8,305 nucleotides of DNA from JBDTLH01 sp039934875 (GTDB taxonomy: Bacteria > Acidobacteriota > Terriglobia > Terriglobales > Acidobacteriaceae), in assembly GCA_039934875.1 (NCBI GenBank), contig JBDTLH010000212.1:1-8305 (forward strand). The letters run 5' to 3'. Below, in pieces: positions 6,009-8,305 of this stretch. Numbering within the stretch: position 1 is the stretch's first letter; every line of letters starts with the position of its first letter. The translations under genes and the position numbers were made by a program. Below the pieces are notes generated by a model that did no database searches, was not told the origin of the DNA, and was given only the letters and a program-made list of their open reading frames with translations.

Positions 6009-6317
6009 TTGAATTCCAAACTGAAGCAACTTATGAAGGAGTTGGGCGACACCATCAACTCTACTCTCTCCGAATCGGAACAGATCGCGGACGTGATCAC
6101 GCGCATCAAGCAACAGGATTATGACGTTTTTCTAGTGCTCGAAGCGACCATTGGGTTCAACAAGCGCGACGAAGGGCTGGCGCTCGCGAAGGCGGAGGAC
6201 GCGGAGTCCGGAGCGCGCGACCCGGAGTTCACCGTCAATGCGCAGGACGCGCGCTTCCTGCGCTCGCTGCGTATCTCCTTTGAAGAGCCTCCCTCCGACC
6301 AGCGGCGGAACGCCTGA
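6009..6317 (+). CDS. Conserved-looking 102-residue hypothetical protein upstream of glgC
   Basis: The gene begins at TTG with a well-placed GGGAG site (5997-6001). The product is a small soluble protein without signal peptide or membrane span. The N-terminal half is amphipathic and helical in character (KLKQLMKELGDTINSTLSESEQIADVITRIKQQ, residues 4-36 in parts), followed by a hydrophobic strand-like core YDVFLVLEATIGF (38-50). The second half is charged, with a run DAESGARDPEFTV (64-76) and the end DARFLRSLRISFEE (79-92). I do not recognise a named domain; I have a loose memory of similar proteins in Acidobacteriota. It lies 61 bases upstream of glgC on the same strand, so the two may be co-transcribed, but the gap could also hold a separate glgC promoter. 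There is no basis in the sequence for a role in glycogen metabolism beyond adjacency. Confidence 0.72.
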   Translation: MNSKLKQLMKELGDTINSTLSESEQIADVITRIKQQDYDVFLVLEATIGFNKRDEGLALAKAEDAESGARDPEFTVNAQDARFLRSLRISFEEPPSDQRRNA

Positions 6318-6378
6318 AACCCGTGTTAGCATCCAATTTCGTTGCCTGTAACCGACTTCGTGGAGAGGACCCAAGTTC

Positions 6379-7635
6379 ATGAAAGATACGCTCGGAGTTC
6401 TGCTGGCCGGCGGGGCGGGGGAGCGGCTTTTTCCGCTTACGCGCGATCGCGCAAAGCCCGCGGTGACCTTCGGCGGCAGCTACCGCATCATTGATATCAC
6501 GTTATCAAATTGCGTCAACTCCGATCTGCGGCGCGTGTATATTCTTACGCAGTACAAGGCTTTGTCGCTCAATCGCCATGTCCGCGAGGGATGGGGATCG
6601 ATTGTGGCGCAGGATCTGGGCGAATTCATCGAAGTGCTGCCGCCCATGAAGCGCGTGGGCGATGAGTGGTACCAGGGAACCGCGGACGCGGTTTACCAGA
6701 ATATTTATTCTATTGGGTCGGAGCAGCCCAAGCGCGTGCTCATCCTCTCCGGCGACCACATCTACAAAATGAACTACGAGATGATGCTGCGCAAGCATAC
6801 GGAGTCTGGAGCGGACGTGACGCTGGCGACCATCCCCATTGACCCGAGCGAGACCTACCGCTTCGGTGTAGTGGACGTAGAGGCGAGCGGACGGGTGATC
6901 GCGTTTGAAGAGAAGCCGAAGGAGACCAAGCTGCGCTCTCCCTGGGATGACACCAAGGTGGACGGCTCCATGGGAGTTTATCTCTTCAACACCGATGTGC
7001 TGCTGCCCGCGCTGCTGAAAGATGCGGAGGACCCGGACAGCACCCACGATTTCGGCCACGATATCTTGCCCAAGATACTGCTCGATTACAAGATTTACGC
7101 CTACAACTTCGTGGACGAGAACCGCAAAGAGGCGCTCTATTGGCGAGACGTGGGGACCCTCGAGGCCTACTACGAAGCGAACATGGACTTGATCGCGATC
7201 ACGCCGGTATTCAATCTTTATGACAAGGCGTGGCCGCTGCGCACCCATCAGCGGCAGTATCCGCCGGCGAAATTTATCTTCGGAGAGCCGGGACGCACCG
7301 GGATGGCGATCAATTCGATTGTGGGTAACGGATGCATCATCTCCGGCTCGGTGGTGAGAAACAGCGTACTCTCGAACGATGTCCGTGTGAATTCCTATGC
7401 TGAGGTGGAGGCGAGCATTGTCTTCAGCCACGTGAATATAGGGCGTCACTGCCGCATTCGCCGGGCGATTATCGACCGCGATGTTCACATCCCGGAGGGC
7501 AGCGTCATCGGGTTCGACCTGGAAGAAGACCGGCGCAACGGTTATCACGTAGCGGAAGAAAATATTACGGTGGTGACCCGCGACCACTCATTGTTTGAGA
7601 ACCCCATCAGCGCGGATTTCTTTGGCAGCGAATGA
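6379..7635 (+). CDS. glgC: Glucose-1-phosphate adenylyltransferase (ADP-glucose pyrophosphorylase)
   Basis: GlgC makes ADP-glucose and pyrophosphate from ATP and glucose-1-phosphate, the committed step of bacterial glycogen synthesis, in the cytosol. The nucleotidyltransferase domain (about 1-270) shows the loop LAGGAGERLFPLT (9-21) then RAKPAV (24-29), FGGSYRIIDITLSNCVNS (31-48), SGDHIYKMNY (124-133) with D126 matching the catalytic Asp142 of E. coli, and FEEKP (176-180) with K179 matching glucose-1-phosphate-binding Lys195. The C-terminal part (about 300-385) is the hexapeptide-like left-handed beta-helix. Its 418 residues fit the family (about 410-430). Position 23 is Asp where E. coli has Lys39, which takes part in fructose-1,6-bisphosphate activation, so allosteric control may differ. 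The ATG follows GGAGAGGA at 6362-6369 with a 9-base spacer. No other glycogen genes (glgA, glgB) are in the window. Confidence 0.97.
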   Translation: MKDTLGVLLAGGAGERLFPLTRDRAKPAVTFGGSYRIIDITLSNCVNSDLRRVYILTQYKALSLNRHVREGWGSIVAQDLGEFIEVLPPMKRVGDEWYQGTADAVYQNIYSIGSEQPKRVLILSGDHIYKMNYEMMLRKHTESGADVTLATIPIDPSETYRFGVVDVEASGRVIAFEEKPKETKLRSPWDDTKVDGSMGVYLFNTDVLLPALLKDAEDPDSTHDFGHDILPKILLDYKIYAYNFVDENRKEALYWRDVGTLEAYYEANMDLIAITPVFNLYDKAWPLRTHQRQYPPAKFIFGEPGRTGMAINSIVGNGCIISGSVVRNSVLSNDVRVNSYAEVEASIVFSHVNIGRHCRIRRAIIDRDVHIPEGSVIGFDLEEDRRNGYHVAEENITVVTRDHSLFENPISADFFGSE

Positions 7636-7652
7636 GGAGCGGTCTCAGGTTT

Positions 7653-7673
7653 CCAGTTTCAAAGCAAAGCTGG
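7653..7673. terminator. Weak hairpin between converging glgC and toxin genes
   Basis: CCAGTTT (7653-7659) can pair with AAGCTGG (7667-7673), giving 7 pairs including one G-T wobble, around a 7-base loop. It lies 17 bases after the glgC stop and just before the convergent toxin's stop codon, where a shared terminator would be expected. There is no clear T-run on either side, so a factor-independent terminator is only a possibility. Confidence 0.25.
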
Positions 7674-7676
7674 TCC

Positions 7677-8069
7677 TTACCAGATGACGGGGACCGCCTT
7701 TGATTCCTGGATTCTGGCATCCGCGGTAACTAGCAGTAATCCTTCAACGATAGCGGTGGCCCCGATGATGCGGTCCATCGGGTCTTTAGGATAGTTTTCG
7801 GGGAGCGTCGTTGCCTTCATCGCGATGGTTGCGGTAATTGGTTTGTTGACAAATAACGTCTCGACTTGCTTCAAAAAAGACTCCAGAGAACGATTCACAC
7901 TGACTCGGCCTTTGGTCACGACATTCGCCAGTTCATAGAATGTTACGCTTGAAATCGCGATCCCTTCGCCGCTGGCTCTAGCCTGTTCGATAGCAGCATT
8001 GGCATTTTTTGAAATGCGTTCCGGGTCAAGCGCCAGCCAGAAGACGATATGCGTGTCCACCAATATCAA
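7677..8069 (-). CDS. VapC-type PIN-domain toxin of a type II toxin-antitoxin pair
   Basis: PIN-domain toxins are metal-dependent ribonucleases that stop translation by cutting RNA; VapC proteins often target tRNA or rRNA, though this target is unknown. The 130-residue length is normal. The four acidic positions of the active site are visible: D5 in the N-terminal ILVDTH motif, E46 in the FYELAN segment, D99 in KDPMDR (95-100) and D117 in VTADARI (114-120). It is therefore likely an intact, active enzyme. The start is a TTG at 8067-8069 that overlaps the antitoxin's TGA as TTGA, with a GGGAAG site at 8077-8082 and a 7-base spacer, a typical coupled toxin arrangement. The next in-frame candidates, at codons 3 and 4, would remove part of the conserved N-terminal motif. 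The gene converges on glgC, with their stop codons about 40 bases apart. Confidence 0.93.
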   Translation of the reverse strand: MILVDTHIVFWLALDPERISKNANAAIEQARASGEGIAISSVTFYELANVVTKGRVSVNRSLESFLKQVETLFVNKPITATIAMKATTLPENYPKDPMDRIIGATAIVEGLLLVTADARIQESKAVPVIW

Positions 8070-8305
8070 ACCGCGTCTTCCCAGTCTTCAGGAGGAACAA
8101 TTGGGGAGATGATATCGCCATTGATAGTGCCTTCTCCCACCATGAACCCAAAAATGAGATCTTTCTTCCTCCCTTGTTCTACTGGAACCAGTTTTGCAAC
8201 CGGCTTGCCATACTTGGTGATCAGGACAGGCTCACGCTTTGCCTTCACTTCATCCATAATGGCGAGGCAGTTTGCTTTGAACGCTCCGGCGGCAACGGTT
8301 TTCAT
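8066..8305 (-). CDS. Phd/YefM-type antitoxin partner of the PIN toxin
   Basis: This 79-residue protein has the Phd/YefM layout. An N-terminal DNA-binding and dimerisation part (about 1-45) has the characteristic run ITKYGKPVAKLVPV (29-42), where the family usually reads ITxxGxPVAxLVP. A short variable C-terminal part (about 50-79, ending PPEDWEDAV) would wrap the toxin and block its active site. Family members repress their own promoter, so the pair is probably autoregulated from an operator lying just beyond the right edge. The ATG is the last three bases of the window (8303-8305). The coding sequence looks complete because MKTVAAGAFKAN matches a normal family N-terminus, but an upstream start cannot be excluded. 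Its TGA overlaps the toxin's TTG start. Confidence 0.9.
   Translation of the reverse strand: MKTVAAGAFKANCLAIMDEVKAKREPVLITKYGKPVAKLVPVEQGRKKDLIFGFMVGEGTINGDIISPIVPPEDWEDAV
8077..8082 (-). promoter_or_regulatory. Ribosome-binding site GGGAAG for the toxin's TTG start
   Basis: GGGAAG inside the end of the antitoxin gene lies 7 bases before the overlapping TTG start at 8069. This spacing supports TTG as the toxin start and translational coupling, which keeps toxin output tied to antitoxin output. Confidence 0.5.

Noticed and set aside
6505..7587. Minus-strand open frame of 360 codons opposite glgC
   Set aside because: It lies wholly within glgC in antisense, and its His/Arg/Val-rich translation is a typical shadow pattern.
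1..8305. CRISPR arrays, tRNA or rRNA genes, insertion-sequence ends
   Set aside because: No regularly spaced repeats, cloverleaf-like segments, transposase-like proteins or long terminal inverted repeats were noticed on reading both strands.

Overview
The window looks like a chromosomal segment of a moderately GC-rich bacterium, most likely an Acidobacteriota member (Terriglobia-like). This lineage call is an inference from protein style: the lipoprotein with a glycine/serine then proline-rich linker after its lipobox, the form of RimO, and the small conserved-looking proteins beside glgC and the mutase. No rRNA or other phylogenetic marker is present to test it.

Layout. Positions 1 to about 5934 form one uninterrupted minus-strand run. 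In transcription order it holds: a small two-helix membrane protein; a free-standing methylmalonyl-CoA-mutase-type catalytic subunit; two very small unrecognised proteins; a winged-helix protein resembling AlkZ-related proteins; cytidylate kinase (cmk); the ribosomal protein S12 methylthiotransferase (rimO); and the start of a lipoprotein that runs off the left edge. Gaps within the run are 3 to about 50 bases. Three junctions overlap: two by 4 bases (GTGA, ATGA) and one by 8 bases. A short divergent region (about 5935-6008) separates this run from two plus-strand genes, a 102-residue unknown protein and glgC (ADP-glucose pyrophosphorylase). After glgC comes a converging minus-strand toxin-antitoxin pair (VapC-type PIN toxin and Phd/YefM-type antitoxin), whose antitoxin start codon is the last three bases of the window.

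How the genes fit together. Most are housekeeping: CMP phosphorylation, ribosome modification, glycogen precursor synthesis and acyl-CoA carbon-skeleton rearrangement. The accessory elements are the VapBC-type pair and the two small genes at 3465-3961. The small genes are visibly AT-richer than their surroundings but are stitched to the mutase stop codon and to each other by 4-base overlaps. One encodes a protein with a strongly basic C-terminal half and the other an acidic protein. That pair is the least explained part of the window. There is no rRNA, tRNA, CRISPR array, insertion sequence or integrase that I can recognise, and no gene-free stretch over 300 bases.
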